From NCBI GenBank assembly GCA_031119205.1, contig JAVHYF010000043.1:1-33954 (forward strand): a stretch of DNA of 33,954 bases, written 5' to 3'. This DNA comes from Moraxellaceae bacterium. Lineage in GTDB: Bacteria > Pseudomonadota > Gammaproteobacteria > Burkholderiales > Rhodocyclaceae. A program made the position numbers and the translations under genes. Below, one piece after another: positions 24,693 through 32,584 of this stretch. The first letter of the stretch is position 1, and every line of letters starts with the position of its first letter. A model generated the notes under the pieces. That model worked only from the letters and a program-made list of their open reading frames with translations. It was not told the origin of the DNA and made no database searches.

Positions 24693-24714
24693 GGCGGCTA
24701 TGCCCGTAGCCGCC
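24693..24714. other. Hairpin upstream of the Hint-domain gene
   Basis: GGCGGCTA (24693-24700) pairs with TAGCCGCC (24707-24714) over TGCCCG; a second small pair GCCGC/GCGGC follows at once. About 55 bp before the Hint start codon, in an otherwise featureless 230-bp gap between divergent genes. A leader structure or operator is possible. Confidence 0.35.
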
Positions 24715-24766
24715 GCCTGCGGCGTGACGCACAATCGCCGGGCGCCATCACTTGTCCGGAGACTTC

Positions 24767-25255
24767 ATGTCCAACGCTACGCCCGCCTCGGCGGCCATCG
24801 CCCACCCCGGCTTCGCGGCCGGCACCCTAGTCCACACGCTGGACGGGCTTCGCAAGATCGAGGACATCCGCACAGGGGACAAGGTGCTCACCTTTCCCGC
24901 CGGCGAGCTACCACCTAACCACCGCCGACTGGAGAGCGAGTACGTCTACGGCGAGGTGATCAACACGCTGGCCCGCGCCGACCAGTCGGTACTGCACGTC
25001 ACGGTCTCCGACCTGGCCGCGGGTGTGCGGGAAGTGATTGCCTTCCTGCCCGAGCAGCGCGTGTTCGCGAAAGGCCAGGGCTGGATCCCGGCATCCAGCC
25101 TTCGCTTCGGTCACACCTTCGAGAACGCAGTCTTCGGCAATCTGCTGGTCAGCAAGGTGCAAGTCGGTGCCGCGCGCGCCAACATGCATGGCATCGAGGT
25201 CGCAAAGTTCTTCACCTCCTACGTCGGCACGACTGGCGTCTGGGTCCTCACCTGA
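24767..25255 (+). CDS. Free-standing Hint-domain protein, catalytic residues lost
   Basis: 162 aa from ATG 24767, preceded by CCGGAG at 5 bp. The Hint (intein/hedgehog) opening GFAAGTLVHTLDGLRKIEDI (residues 15-34), RTGDKVLTFP, GQGWIPASSLRFGH and the closing EVAKFFTSYVGTTGVWVLT match pretoxin-type Hint domains almost end to end. The normal first residue Cys is Gly15, the TxxH block reads FLPEQRVF instead of a TPNHPFY-like string, and the terminal His-Asn is Leu-Thr. It should thus be unable to splice or self-cleave. No extein, toxin or secretion signal is attached. Its function is unknown; a binding role is one option. Confidence 0.78.
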   Translation: MSNATPASAAIAHPGFAAGTLVHTLDGLRKIEDIRTGDKVLTFPAGELPPNHRRLESEYVYGEVINTLARADQSVLHVTVSDLAAGVREVIAFLPEQRVFAKGQGWIPASSLRFGHTFENAVFGNLLVSKVQVGAARANMHGIEVAKFFTSYVGTTGVWVLT

Positions 25256-25268
25256 CCCGGTCGGCGCT

Positions 25269-26063
25269 TCAGGCCAGCGTATCCACCACCCCTCCATCCA
25301 CCCGCAGGGCCGCACCCGTGGTGGCAGACGCCAGCGGCGAGGACACGTACACCACCATGTTGGCGACCTCCTCCACCGTCGCCGCGCGCTGGATGATGGA
25401 GGTGGGGCGATGTGCTTTCACGAAGGCGTCGGCGGCCTCGGCGGTGGTCTGGCCTGTACGCGCCGCCTCTTCCTTCAGCATGGCGTCCACGCCTTCCGAC
25501 AGGGTCGGGCCGGGCAGCACGGCGTTCACCGTGATGCCGGTGCCGGCCAGGCGCTTGGCGAGGCCGCGCGACACGGCGAGGTTGGCAGTCTTGGTCATGC
25601 CGTAGTGGATCATGTCGGCCGGGATGTTGAGGCCGGACTCGGACGACAGGAACACCACGCGGCCCCAGCCCTTGGCCAGCATGCCGGGCACATAGGCACG
25701 CGACAGGCGCACGCCGGACATGACGTTCACGTCGTAGAAGCGCTGCCATTCGGCGTCGGGGATGTCGAAGAAATCCTGCGGCCCGAAGATGCCGGCGTTG
25801 TTGATGAGGATGTCGGCCACCGGCTCCGCCGCGACCAGGGCGGCGCAGCCTTCGGCGGTCGCCACGTCTGCGGCCACGCCGCGCACCTGCGCGCCGGGCA
25901 CGGCCTGCTTCAGGCGGGCGATGGCGGCATCCACCGAGCCCTGCGAACGGCCGTTGAGGATCACGGTGGCGCCGGCCCCGGCGAGGCCCTTCGCGATGGC
26001 GAAGCCGATGCCGGCGGTGGAACCACTGATGACGGCGGTCTTGCCGTTGAGATCGATCTTCAT
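25269..26063 (-). CDS. SDR family oxidoreductase
   Basis: 264 aa from ATG 26063 with AGGAG ahead. Classical short-chain dehydrogenase: cofactor loop GSTAGIG (14-20) followed by NGRS, which favours NADP(H); INNAG (87-91); catalytic Ser near 141 (LSSESG), Tyr154 and Lys158 (HYGMTK); closing TTGAALRVDGG. The substrate is unknown. About 100 bp after the efflux pump gene and in the same direction, so possibly co-transcribed and controlled by the LysR protein. Confidence 0.92.
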   Translation of the reverse strand: MKIDLNGKTAVISGSTAGIGFAIAKGLAGAGATVILNGRSQGSVDAAIARLKQAVPGAQVRGVAADVATAEGCAALVAAEPVADILINNAGIFGPQDFFDIPDAEWQRFYDVNVMSGVRLSRAYVPGMLAKGWGRVVFLSSESGLNIPADMIHYGMTKTANLAVSRGLAKRLAGTGITVNAVLPGPTLSEGVDAMLKEEAARTGQTTAEAADAFVKAHRPTSIIQRAATVEEVANMVVYVSSPLASATTGAALRVDGGVVDTLA

Positions 26064-26160
26064 GTGCGTGCTCCTGTGTGTTGTCCGGGGGTAGGAAGTG
26101 AGGGAAGTATGGTCTGCGCCACGCGCGCATGCCGCGTGTAGCCGTGTCGTGTGTTGTCCG

Positions 26161-27348
26161 TTACTTGCACGCCGCGGCAACCATGGCCGGGCTTCGTCCT
26201 GAGGTGGCCTCCAGCCGCAGTGCCAGCACTGCGACCCCGAACGCCGCCAGCGGCACCAGCGCAGCCACCCAGGGCAGTGCCTGCAGGCCCATGCCGCGGG
26301 CGATGACCTCGCCACCCAGCCAGGCACCCAGCGCATTGCCGAGGTTGAAGGCACCGATGTTGAAGCTGGACGCCAGGCTCTGGCCGGCGCCGTGCGCCTT
26401 CTCCAGCACCCACATCTGCAACGGCGGCACGGTGGCGAAGGACGTGATGCCGAGCAGGCCGACGAACACCACCGCCATCGCCTTGTCATGGATGGCGAAT
26501 GTCGTCAGCCCCAGCGCGACGGACAGCGCCAGCAGGCTGCCCAGCACGGTGGCGACGAGACGACGGTCGGCCAGCTTGCCGCCGAGCAGGTTGCCGAGGA
26601 TGAGGCCACCACCGAACACCAGCAGGATGGGCGACACCGCCGCGTCGGCGAAGCCGGTCACCTCGGTGAGGATGGGCGCGATGTAGGTGAACACCGCGAA
26701 CAAGCCACCGAAGCCCAGCACGGTGGTGAGCAGGCCGAGCAGCACCGGGGCGCGCATCAATGCCCGCACATCGGCACGCCAGTCGCTGACCTCGGGGGCC
26801 GACTTGTCCTGCGGCACCAGCAGGGCGATGACGGCGAAGGCCACCACCCCCACGGCGGTCACTGCCCAGAAGGTGGCGCGCCAGCCGAAGTGCTGGCCCA
26901 GCCAGGTGCCGAAGGGCACACCCAGGATGTTGGCGATGGTCAGCCCGGTGAACATCACCGCGATGGCCGATGCGCGCTTGTCCGCCGCCACCAGGCCGGT
27001 AGCCACCACCGAGCCGACCCCGAAGAAGGTGCCGTGCGCAAAGGCGGTGACGACGCGCGCCAGCATCAGTGCCGCGTAGTTGGGTGCCAGCGCGCAGGCC
27101 AGGTTGCCCAGCGTGAAGATGACCATCAGCCCCAGCAGCACCTTCTTGCGCGGCCAGCGGCTGCTCAGCACCGTCATGACCGGTGCACCGACCACCACGC
27201 CCAGCGCGTAGCCTGAGATCAGCAGGCCGGCGGCGGGGATGGACACGGCCAGATCGCTGCTTACCTGCAGCAGCAGGCCCATGATGACGAATTCGGTGAC
27301 TCCGATGCCGAAGGCACCGGCGGTGAGGGCATAGAGGGCAAGTGGCAT
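26161..27348 (-). CDS. MFS efflux transporter, YdhP/AraJ-like
   Basis: 395 aa from ATG 27348 with GGAGCAG ahead. Twelve-helix drug:H+ antiporter-1 pattern: GAFGIGVTEFVIMGLL, the motif-A-like SSRWPRKKVLLGLM, ARVVTAFAHGTFFGVGSVVA, MFTGLTIANILGVPFGTWLG, and the late SSFNIGAFNLGNALGAWLGG. These blocks follow E. coli YdhP closely. Likely exports small organic compounds. Divergent from a LysR gene, with two matching palindromes between. Confidence 0.92.
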   Translation of the reverse strand: MPLALYALTAGAFGIGVTEFVIMGLLLQVSSDLAVSIPAAGLLISGYALGVVVGAPVMTVLSSRWPRKKVLLGLMVIFTLGNLACALAPNYAALMLARVVTAFAHGTFFGVGSVVATGLVAADKRASAIAVMFTGLTIANILGVPFGTWLGQHFGWRATFWAVTAVGVVAFAVIALLVPQDKSAPEVSDWRADVRALMRAPVLLGLLTTVLGFGGLFAVFTYIAPILTEVTGFADAAVSPILLVFGGGLILGNLLGGKLADRRLVATVLGSLLALSVALGLTTFAIHDKAMAVVFVGLLGITSFATVPPLQMWVLEKAHGAGQSLASSFNIGAFNLGNALGAWLGGEVIARGMGLQALPWVAALVPLAAFGVAVLALRLEATSGRSPAMVAAACK

Positions 27349-27376
27349 GGTGCTGCTCCGGGTCTGGATTGACGAC

Positions 27377-27480
27377 TTCATTGATGAATTCGTGGAATGG
27401 TCGGCAGCATAAGCAAGCCCGGTTTGGTGATATAGACTGCCGACGAGCACAACTCCTGTGAATTCAATTCATAGATGAAT
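27377..27480. promoter_or_regulatory. Pair of TTCATNNATGAA palindromes between pump and LysR genes
   Basis: TTCATTGATGAA (27377-27388) and TTCATAGATGAA (27468-27479) share the same 5-bp arms and lie about 91 bp apart, one near each divergent start codon. This is the usual arrangement for a LysR protein binding its own intergenic region, with possible looping. The region is AT-rich relative to its flanks. Confidence 0.6.
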
Positions 27481-27529
27481 GTGCGGGCGGCTGGCACACT
27501 GCAGCCCAACGCACCACCAAGGACAGGCC

Positions 27530-28444
27530 ATGGCGAGACAGGAGACCAACCGCGCCCACGAGATGGAAGTCTTCGTGCGCGTGGTGGAACTGGGCGGCTT
27601 CTCGGCCGCCGCGCACGCGCTGCGCATGACGCCCTCTGCCGTCAGCAAGCTGGTGAGCCGGCTGGAGGCGCGCCTCGGCACCCGCCTGCTCAACCGCAGC
27701 ACGCGCCGCCTGCAACTGAGCGACGAAGGCCGCCTGTTCCATGAGCGCAGCCTGCGTGTGCTGGCTGACATGGAAGAGGCCGAGCGCGGCGTCGCCGCCA
27801 ACGCCACGCCGCAAGGCCTGCTGCGGGTGAACACCAGCCAGTCCTTCGGCGTGCACTTTCTGCTGCCGCTGATGCCGGAGTTCCTCGCGCTGTACCCCGG
27901 CGTGCGCCTGGAGATCATGCAGACGGATGCCATCGTCGACCTGGTGGAAGCCCGCACCGACGTCGCCATCCGCGCCGGCCCGATGAAGGATTCCGCGCTG
28001 ATCGCCCGCAAGCTCGGCGACACGCGCAAGTACATCGTCGCCTCCCCCGCCTACCTCGCGCAGCACGGCACGCCGCGGGTGCCGGCGGACCTCGCCGCGC
28101 ACAACTGCCTGGGCTTCACCTACCGCCGCGCCATCGAGGGCTGGCCGTTGATGGAAGGCACGGGCCGCAAGCGGCGGCAGATCCTGTGGGAGACCAATGG
28201 CAACACCCGCGTCAGCGACGGCGAGGCGCTGCGCCACCTCGCGCTGGCCGGGCTGGGCCTGGTGCGGCTGGCCGCCTTCCAGCTGCGCGCCGACATCGAA
28301 GCCGGCCGCCTGGTGCCGGTGCTGGAAGACTGCAACCCCGGCGAGACCGAGGCCTTCCACGCGGTGTACGTCGGCCACGGCGGCCACCTGCCTGCGCGCG
28401 TACGCGCCTTTCTCGACTTCCTGGGGGAGCGGGTGCGGATGTAG
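27530..28444 (+). CDS. LysR-family transcriptional regulator
   Basis: 304 aa from ATG 27530 with AAGGACAGG ahead. The N-terminal winged helix-turn-helix is MEVFVRVVELGGFSAAAHAL then MTPSAVSKLVSRLEARLGTR, LLNRSTRRLQLSDEG. The rest is a periplasmic-binding-like effector domain (RLEIMQTDAIVDLVEARTDV, GFTYRRAIEGWPLMEG). Likely regulator of the divergent efflux pump and SDR. Inducer unknown. Confidence 0.94.
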   Translation: MARQETNRAHEMEVFVRVVELGGFSAAAHALRMTPSAVSKLVSRLEARLGTRLLNRSTRRLQLSDEGRLFHERSLRVLADMEEAERGVAANATPQGLLRVNTSQSFGVHFLLPLMPEFLALYPGVRLEIMQTDAIVDLVEARTDVAIRAGPMKDSALIARKLGDTRKYIVASPAYLAQHGTPRVPADLAAHNCLGFTYRRAIEGWPLMEGTGRKRRQILWETNGNTRVSDGEALRHLALAGLGLVRLAAFQLRADIEAGRLVPVLEDCNPGETEAFHAVYVGHGGHLPARVRAFLDFLGERVRM

Positions 28445-28453
28445 GGCCGCACC

Positions 28454-28527
28454 ACGTCTGCTGGCACTGCCCACAGACGTAGCGATGACTCCGCAACTCT
28501 GTTGGCGCGAACACGGTTGTTCGCGCC
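28454..28527. terminator. Two hairpins after the LysR gene
   Basis: ACGTCTG/CAGACGT (28454-28480) and a stronger 10-bp stem GGCGCGAACA/TGTTCGCGCC (28504-28527) with CGGT loop. No T-run follows, so termination would be weak or factor-dependent. The remaining gap to 28699 shows nothing else. Confidence 0.4.
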
Positions 28528-28699
28528 GCGTGTGACGCCTCACCTGTCATGACATCTGCGTGGCCCTGCCCTTCCGGGCAAGGCCCGCGACCCGGTCACG
28601 CCCGACGTTCTGTTTTCTTAAAGTTTTGCCCCGCCCAACCGCTACGAGGGTTTCGGCCTGCTGGAACGCCAGCGGCACCAACCAAACCAAGGGGTCACG

Positions 28700-29878
28700 A
28701 TGGCGGGCAAGTCCTGGGAGTTGAGCGATATCTACGACGCCGCAGCCGGCGCAGCCATTCTGGGGAGCGGCGGTGGTGGCGGTTACCAGGATGCACTTCT
28801 CATCATCGGCCAGCTCGCCGACAACCCGAACTGGAGCGGCACCGTTCCGGTGGGCCCCTACGACGGCAGCAGCCCCTGCAGCGTCATCTTCATGATGGGC
28901 TCGCCGGACGCCGCCGGGCAGATGAGCCTGGAGGAACTGTCGGCCTGCATCGGCAATGCGCTCACCGTGCAGACCAATGTGTGCGGCTTCTCGCCCAGCT
29001 GCACCATTCCCATCGAGACCGGGCCGATCAACTCACTGGCGCCGGTGATTGCCGCCGCGCTGAAACTCGGCGGCGTCAGTTGGGTGGTGGACGGCGATGG
29101 CGCCGGCCGCGCCGTGCCCGAGCTGCCGCAGACCACCTATGCCGGTTCATCGCTGCCGGTGTCGCCCTGCATCGTGGCGGACAACGCCGCCGTGCAGAGC
29201 AACATGCAATCCGGCGTGCTGATGACCACCAGCGCGCCCAAGGTCGAATCGCTGGCCGGCGCTGCAGTGAAGGCCTTCGGCTCCTTCGCCGGCGTGTCGA
29301 TGTGGCAGTCCGCCTCCGGCAACGGCTACGCGCTGACCAACAACTACATTCCCGGCACGCTGGAGCAGAACCGCGCGCTCGGCAAGTTCCTGCGCACGCA
29401 GGTCCAGCCGGACACCAAGGCAGTGGCCGCGCAGATCGCCAGCCTGACCGGGCGCAGCGCCACGGCGGTGGTCACCAACTACTACATCACCCAGGTGACG
29501 CAGGCGACCAGCTCCGCCTCGCTGGATGCCGGCGTCATCCGCCTGGACACCGACCCGGACCCGACGAAGAGCACCGGCACCGTGTTCCTCTACAACATGA
29601 ACGAGAACCTGATCGCCTACTCGACCAGCCAGGCCGCGCCACTGATCATCGCGCCGGACTCGATCTGCTACTACTCCGAGGACGAGAACGCGGGCTTCTC
29701 CAACGCCACGCCCGACCTCGCGCTGTACTACGACTTCACGGCCAACCAGAGCACCGGCAAGAAGGTGAGCCTCATCCAGGTGACCGCCGCCCCGCAGCTG
29801 GTAGCCACGCCGGGCGTGATGGCGTCGTTCACCAGCCTGCTGCGCGCCATCGGCTATGCCGGCGCACTGCCCACCTGA
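28700..29878 (+). CDS. DUF917 family protein (S-methyl thiohydantoin desulfurase-like)
   Basis: 392 aa, with AAGGGG 6 bp before the ATG. The N-terminal glycine-rich loop AAILGSGGGGGYQDA and the block WVVDGDGAGRAVPELPQTTY are the DUF917 signature; the C-terminal half (GTVFLYNMNENLIAYS, APDSICYYSEDENAGFSN) is the second, swivelling domain. Family members have been linked to hydantoin metabolism, but no hydantoinase gene is next to it here, so the substrate is open. The sequence is Ser/Thr-rich and the family's usual acidic metal residues cannot be checked by eye. 100 bp precede the GGDEF-EAL gene. Confidence 0.82.
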   Translation: MAGKSWELSDIYDAAAGAAILGSGGGGGYQDALLIIGQLADNPNWSGTVPVGPYDGSSPCSVIFMMGSPDAAGQMSLEELSACIGNALTVQTNVCGFSPSCTIPIETGPINSLAPVIAAALKLGGVSWVVDGDGAGRAVPELPQTTYAGSSLPVSPCIVADNAAVQSNMQSGVLMTTSAPKVESLAGAAVKAFGSFAGVSMWQSASGNGYALTNNYIPGTLEQNRALGKFLRTQVQPDTKAVAAQIASLTGRSATAVVTNYYITQVTQATSSASLDAGVIRLDTDPDPTKSTGTVFLYNMNENLIAYSTSQAAPLIIAPDSICYYSEDENAGFSNATPDLALYYDFTANQSTGKKVSLIQVTAAPQLVATPGVMASFTSLLRAIGYAGALPT

Positions 29879-29978
29879 TCGCGCCCGATCCCAACTCACA
29901 CCACTCGATCCCGCCTGATCGACAGACGCAGCACGGCGCCCGCAGCAGCAACGCGGTGACGCCGGAGGACCGAAGCCC

Positions 29979-31760
29979 ATGAGCGCCAGCGACGATCACA
30001 AACGCCTGCAACTCGCCCTCGAAGCCGCGGGGCTGGACCTGTGGGAGAACGACCTCGTCGCCGGCAAGGTGACCCATCCCGCCACGCGCACCTTCCAGGA
30101 GCTGGGCTACACGCCGCAGGAAGTCGGCGACAGCCTGGCCTTCTGGATGGACATCCTCCATCCGGACGACCTGCCCGCAGTGGGCAGCGCGCTGGAGGCC
30201 TACCGCGACGGCCGCGCCGACAACTACCGCAGCGAGTTCCGCCTGCGCGCGAAGGACGGCGAATGGATGTGGTACGCCAACTATGGCCGCGTCATGAGCG
30301 GCCCGGCGGACGCCGGCATGCATCGCTTCATCGGCGTCACCTTCAACATCGATGATCGCAAGCGCCGCGAGGAAGAGCTGTCCCGCATCAACCAGCTGCT
30401 GACCACGCAGAACCAGCAACTGGACCAGATGAACAATCATCTGGAAAAGCTCTCCACCACCGACCCGCTCACCAAACTGTGCAACCGCCGCGCGGTGAAC
30501 GAGCGCCTGCATCGCCTGGTCAGCGTGGACCGCCAGGCCTCCGCCCTGCTCTTCATCGACCTCGACAACTTCAAGAAGACCAACGACCTCTACGGCCACG
30601 ACGTCGGCGACATCCTGCTGTGCCAGGTGGCGCAGCGGCTGCAGAGCTGCATCGACGCCAGCGACATGATCGCGCGCTTCGGTGGCGACGAGTTCGTGCT
30701 GCTGATCCGCGACCCCGACCTGCCGGGCATGAACTTCCACGCCCAGCTGGAAGCCCTGTGCACACGCATCCTAAGCCTGCTCGCCCAACCCTATGTCGTG
30801 GGCGACCTGCAGCTGCACTCCTACGGCAGCATCGGCGTCGCCAGCTTTCCGGAGGACGGCTGGACGGTGGAAGAACTGACCAAGCGCGCCGACATCGCGC
30901 TCTACCGCGCCAAGAACAAGGGCCGCAACCGCTACTGCTTCTTCCGGCCCAGCATGGAAACCGAGCTGCAGTACCAGGACAACATCGAGACCGAGCTGCG
31001 CACCGCGCTCAAGACACGCCAGCTCGACCTGCTCTACCAGATCCAGGTCGACAGCAACCTGCGCCCGGTCGGCGCCGAGGCGCTGCTGCGCTGGCACCAC
31101 CCCACGCGCGGCCTGCTCAGCCCGATGGCATTCCTGCCCGACGCCGTCGCCAGCGGCCTGGTGCACGACATCGACGAACTGGTGCTCGACACCGCCTGCG
31201 CCGCGCTCGGCAAATGGCAGCACGATGCCGTGCTCAAGGACATGACGCTCGCCGTCAACATCACCGCGCGCTCATTCGAACACCCCGCCTTCACCGATAC
31301 GGTCATCCGCCTGCTCGACAAGTACCGCCTGCCCCCCGGCCGGCTATGTCTGGAACTCACCGAGCACATCAAGGCGCAATCCTTCCCCGACGCCGCCCGC
31401 GTCATCAACCGCCTGCGCGAGCGCGGCGTACGCTTCGCGCTGGACGATTTCGGCACCGGCTACTCCTCGCTGGAAAGCCTCAAGCACCTCGCCTTCGACC
31501 AGATCAAGATCGACGCCGCCTTCGTCGCCGACATCACCGACAACCCGGTCAGCCAGGCCATCGTCGCCGGTGTCATCACCATCGCCAACGCCATGCAGAT
31601 CGAGATCCTCGCCGAATGCGTGGAGCGCCACGAGCAACTGGAGCACCTGATGCGTCGCGGCATCGAGCGCCACCAGGGCTACCTCTTCGGCAAGCCCATG
31701 CCGCGCAGCGTGGTGGAGGCGACGATACGGAGTGCATTCGGGGAGGCGGTTGCGTCGTAG
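29979..31760 (+). CDS. PAS-GGDEF-EAL c-di-GMP turnover protein
   Basis: 593 aa, no membrane segment. PAS/PAC (about 8-127, FRLRAKDGEWMWY), a coiled-coil linker, GGDEF (about 155-323; DLDNFKKTNDLYGHDVGD, active site GGDEF 235-239, no RxxD I-site: DASD at that place), and EAL (about 335-585). The EAL part keeps EALLR (367-371), the metal Asn in VNITARSF, ELTEH, DDFGTGYSSL (489-498), IKIDAAF and QGYLFGKPM; the usual EGVE is ECVE. Both activities look intact, so it is a bifunctional cytoplasmic enzyme or one whose GGDEF tunes the phosphodiesterase. Confidence 0.94.
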   Translation: MSASDDHKRLQLALEAAGLDLWENDLVAGKVTHPATRTFQELGYTPQEVGDSLAFWMDILHPDDLPAVGSALEAYRDGRADNYRSEFRLRAKDGEWMWYANYGRVMSGPADAGMHRFIGVTFNIDDRKRREEELSRINQLLTTQNQQLDQMNNHLEKLSTTDPLTKLCNRRAVNERLHRLVSVDRQASALLFIDLDNFKKTNDLYGHDVGDILLCQVAQRLQSCIDASDMIARFGGDEFVLLIRDPDLPGMNFHAQLEALCTRILSLLAQPYVVGDLQLHSYGSIGVASFPEDGWTVEELTKRADIALYRAKNKGRNRYCFFRPSMETELQYQDNIETELRTALKTRQLDLLYQIQVDSNLRPVGAEALLRWHHPTRGLLSPMAFLPDAVASGLVHDIDELVLDTACAALGKWQHDAVLKDMTLAVNITARSFEHPAFTDTVIRLLDKYRLPPGRLCLELTEHIKAQSFPDAARVINRLRERGVRFALDDFGTGYSSLESLKHLAFDQIKIDAAFVADITDNPVSQAIVAGVITIANAMQIEILAECVERHEQLEHLMRRGIERHQGYLFGKPMPRSVVEATIRSAFGEAVAS

Positions 31761-31866
31761 CCACGGTGATGCGTCAGCGAGGCGCCCGCCTACGCTTCGT
31801 CATTTCCGCGATCCCCGAGCTTCGCTCCCTGAGCCCGTCGAAGGGATCGAAGCGGTCGAAGCCGCT

Positions 31867-31893
31867 GTAGGGTGGGCTCGGCGAGCCCACGCG
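31867..31893. repeat. GTAGGGTGGG half-element with hairpin
   Basis: GTAGGGTG followed by GTGGGCTCG / CGAGCCCAC, a 9-bp stem with a single-base centre. One solitary member of the GTAGGKTG family. Confidence 0.65.
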
Positions 31894-31903
31894 CCTGGCT
31901 TGT

Positions 31904-32083
31904 TCTGCCGGCTCCCGCCGTAAGTGCGGTGCTCACTCGTTACGCCTGGCCGGGAGTTCGCCCCGGCGGGCTACATACTCTCTGCTACGCGGCGGAGAGT
32001 ATGCAGAGAACGCGCCCCGCTTCCGCCGTCGCTCTACGCGCGATCCCTCGTCACGGCTGTGCTGCTCGGCGGCTGCAGAGGGG
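31904..32083. repeat. Dispersed repeat, copy B (inverted relative to copy A)
   Basis: 180 bp matching the reverse complement of copy A at both ends but shorter in the middle. Its hairpin CATACTCTCTGC (31974-31985) with GCGGAGAGTATG (31992-32003) over TACGCG keeps the 12-bp stem and hexaloop of copy A although the stem sequence differs. Confidence 0.85.
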
Positions 32084-32120
32084 ACCTGGGGGCGTGTCAG
32101 TTTGCTCGGCCGTGCTCCCA

Positions 32121-32157
32121 CAAAAAATCCGGTGCAATGCTCTTCGGCTATTGCACC
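32121..32157 (-). terminator. Terminator at the distal end of the cassette array
   Basis: Read on the minus strand, GGTGCAAT (32157-32150) pairs with ATTGCACC (32138-32131) over an 11-nt loop and continues GGATTTTTTG. It is 14 bp after the stop of the last cassette gene. It also begins with GTAGGGTG (complement at 32155-32162), making it a member of the GTAGGKTG repeat family used as a terminator. Confidence 0.8.
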
Positions 32158-32170
32158 CTACGTTAGCTGC

Positions 32171-32515
32171 CTATTCTTCGGACAAGCTCAGCTGAGCGCT
32201 GCAGTGTGGGCATGACAAACGCCGCTTAACAAGAAGCTCGTACGGTAGGTATTGCTCCCTCGCCCGCCTCAGATTTGGCGATTCGTCGAGCCGTGAAGTG
32301 ATGAGGAGACGATTGCTGCAATTCGGACAAAGAACTGGGTATGCCAGCGTCAAGGCAACGATCCAGGCCGTTCCACAAAGCCCCAAGCCGATGAAAAGTA
32401 CAGAAGAAGTTTGAGTCGCGAAGAAGAGGATGAGCCAGAGGACTGAGCCCCAGCTAGCAACGGCCCCTGCGACCGCAGTAACGCGAATTCGACGAGAGAT
32501 AGACGGCGTGAGCAT
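32171..32515 (-). CDS. Cassette gene A: two-TM protein with zinc-ribbon-like cysteines
   Basis: 114 aa from ATG 32515, only 5 bp after the recombination point of attC1; GGGA lies 4 bp before the ATG. Two hydrophobic helices (about 12-32 and 38-58) are followed by CPNC (69-72) and CPHC (103-106), a likely zinc ribbon on one membrane face. No family is recognised. After the stop there is only a CTAAC remnant before the terminator, so this is probably the last, truncated cassette. Confidence 0.6.
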   Translation of the reverse strand: MLTPSISRRIRVTAVAGAVASWGSVLWLILFFATQTSSVLFIGLGLCGTAWIVALTLAYPVLCPNCSNRLLITSRLDESPNLRRAREQYLPYELLVKRRLSCPHCSAQLSLSEE

Positions 32516-32519
32516 TGCA

Positions 32520-32584
32520 TCCCAACGTTTGAGCTCAGATCGCTGCCCGTCAGGGCCGTCGCGCCTGCAGCGAAGTATTGGAAG
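32520..32584 (-). other. attC-like integron recombination site 1
   Basis: Minus strand: a degenerate R'' (TTCCAATAC), an L''-like CTTCGCTGCAG, an inner stem GCCC-TGAC-GGGC, L' TGAGCTCAAAC and R' GTTGGGA. This matches the layout of attC sites that begin GCCCAACATTTCGC and end TGAGCTCAAACGTTGGGC. It lies between two cassette genes: the stop of gene B is inside it and gene A starts 5 bp after. Confidence 0.7.

Larger units (their letters stand above)
31761..32120. other. Gene-free repeat region before the cassette array
   Basis: Holds a GTAGGGTGGG half-element (31867-31893), repeat copy B (31904-32083), and no credible gene. Short open frames read through the repeat and share the SLVT.GREFAPAG peptide with copy A. 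Confidence 0.7.

Noticed and set aside
24767-25255. Active intein or Hint-toxin
   Set aside because: No exteins, no toxin domain, and the Cys1, TxxH and terminal His-Asn residues are all absent.
28549-29982. 477-aa plus-strand frame overlapping the DUF917 gene
   Set aside because: Arg/His/Gln-rich shadow; the frame from 28700 has the DUF917 signature and a ribosome binding site.
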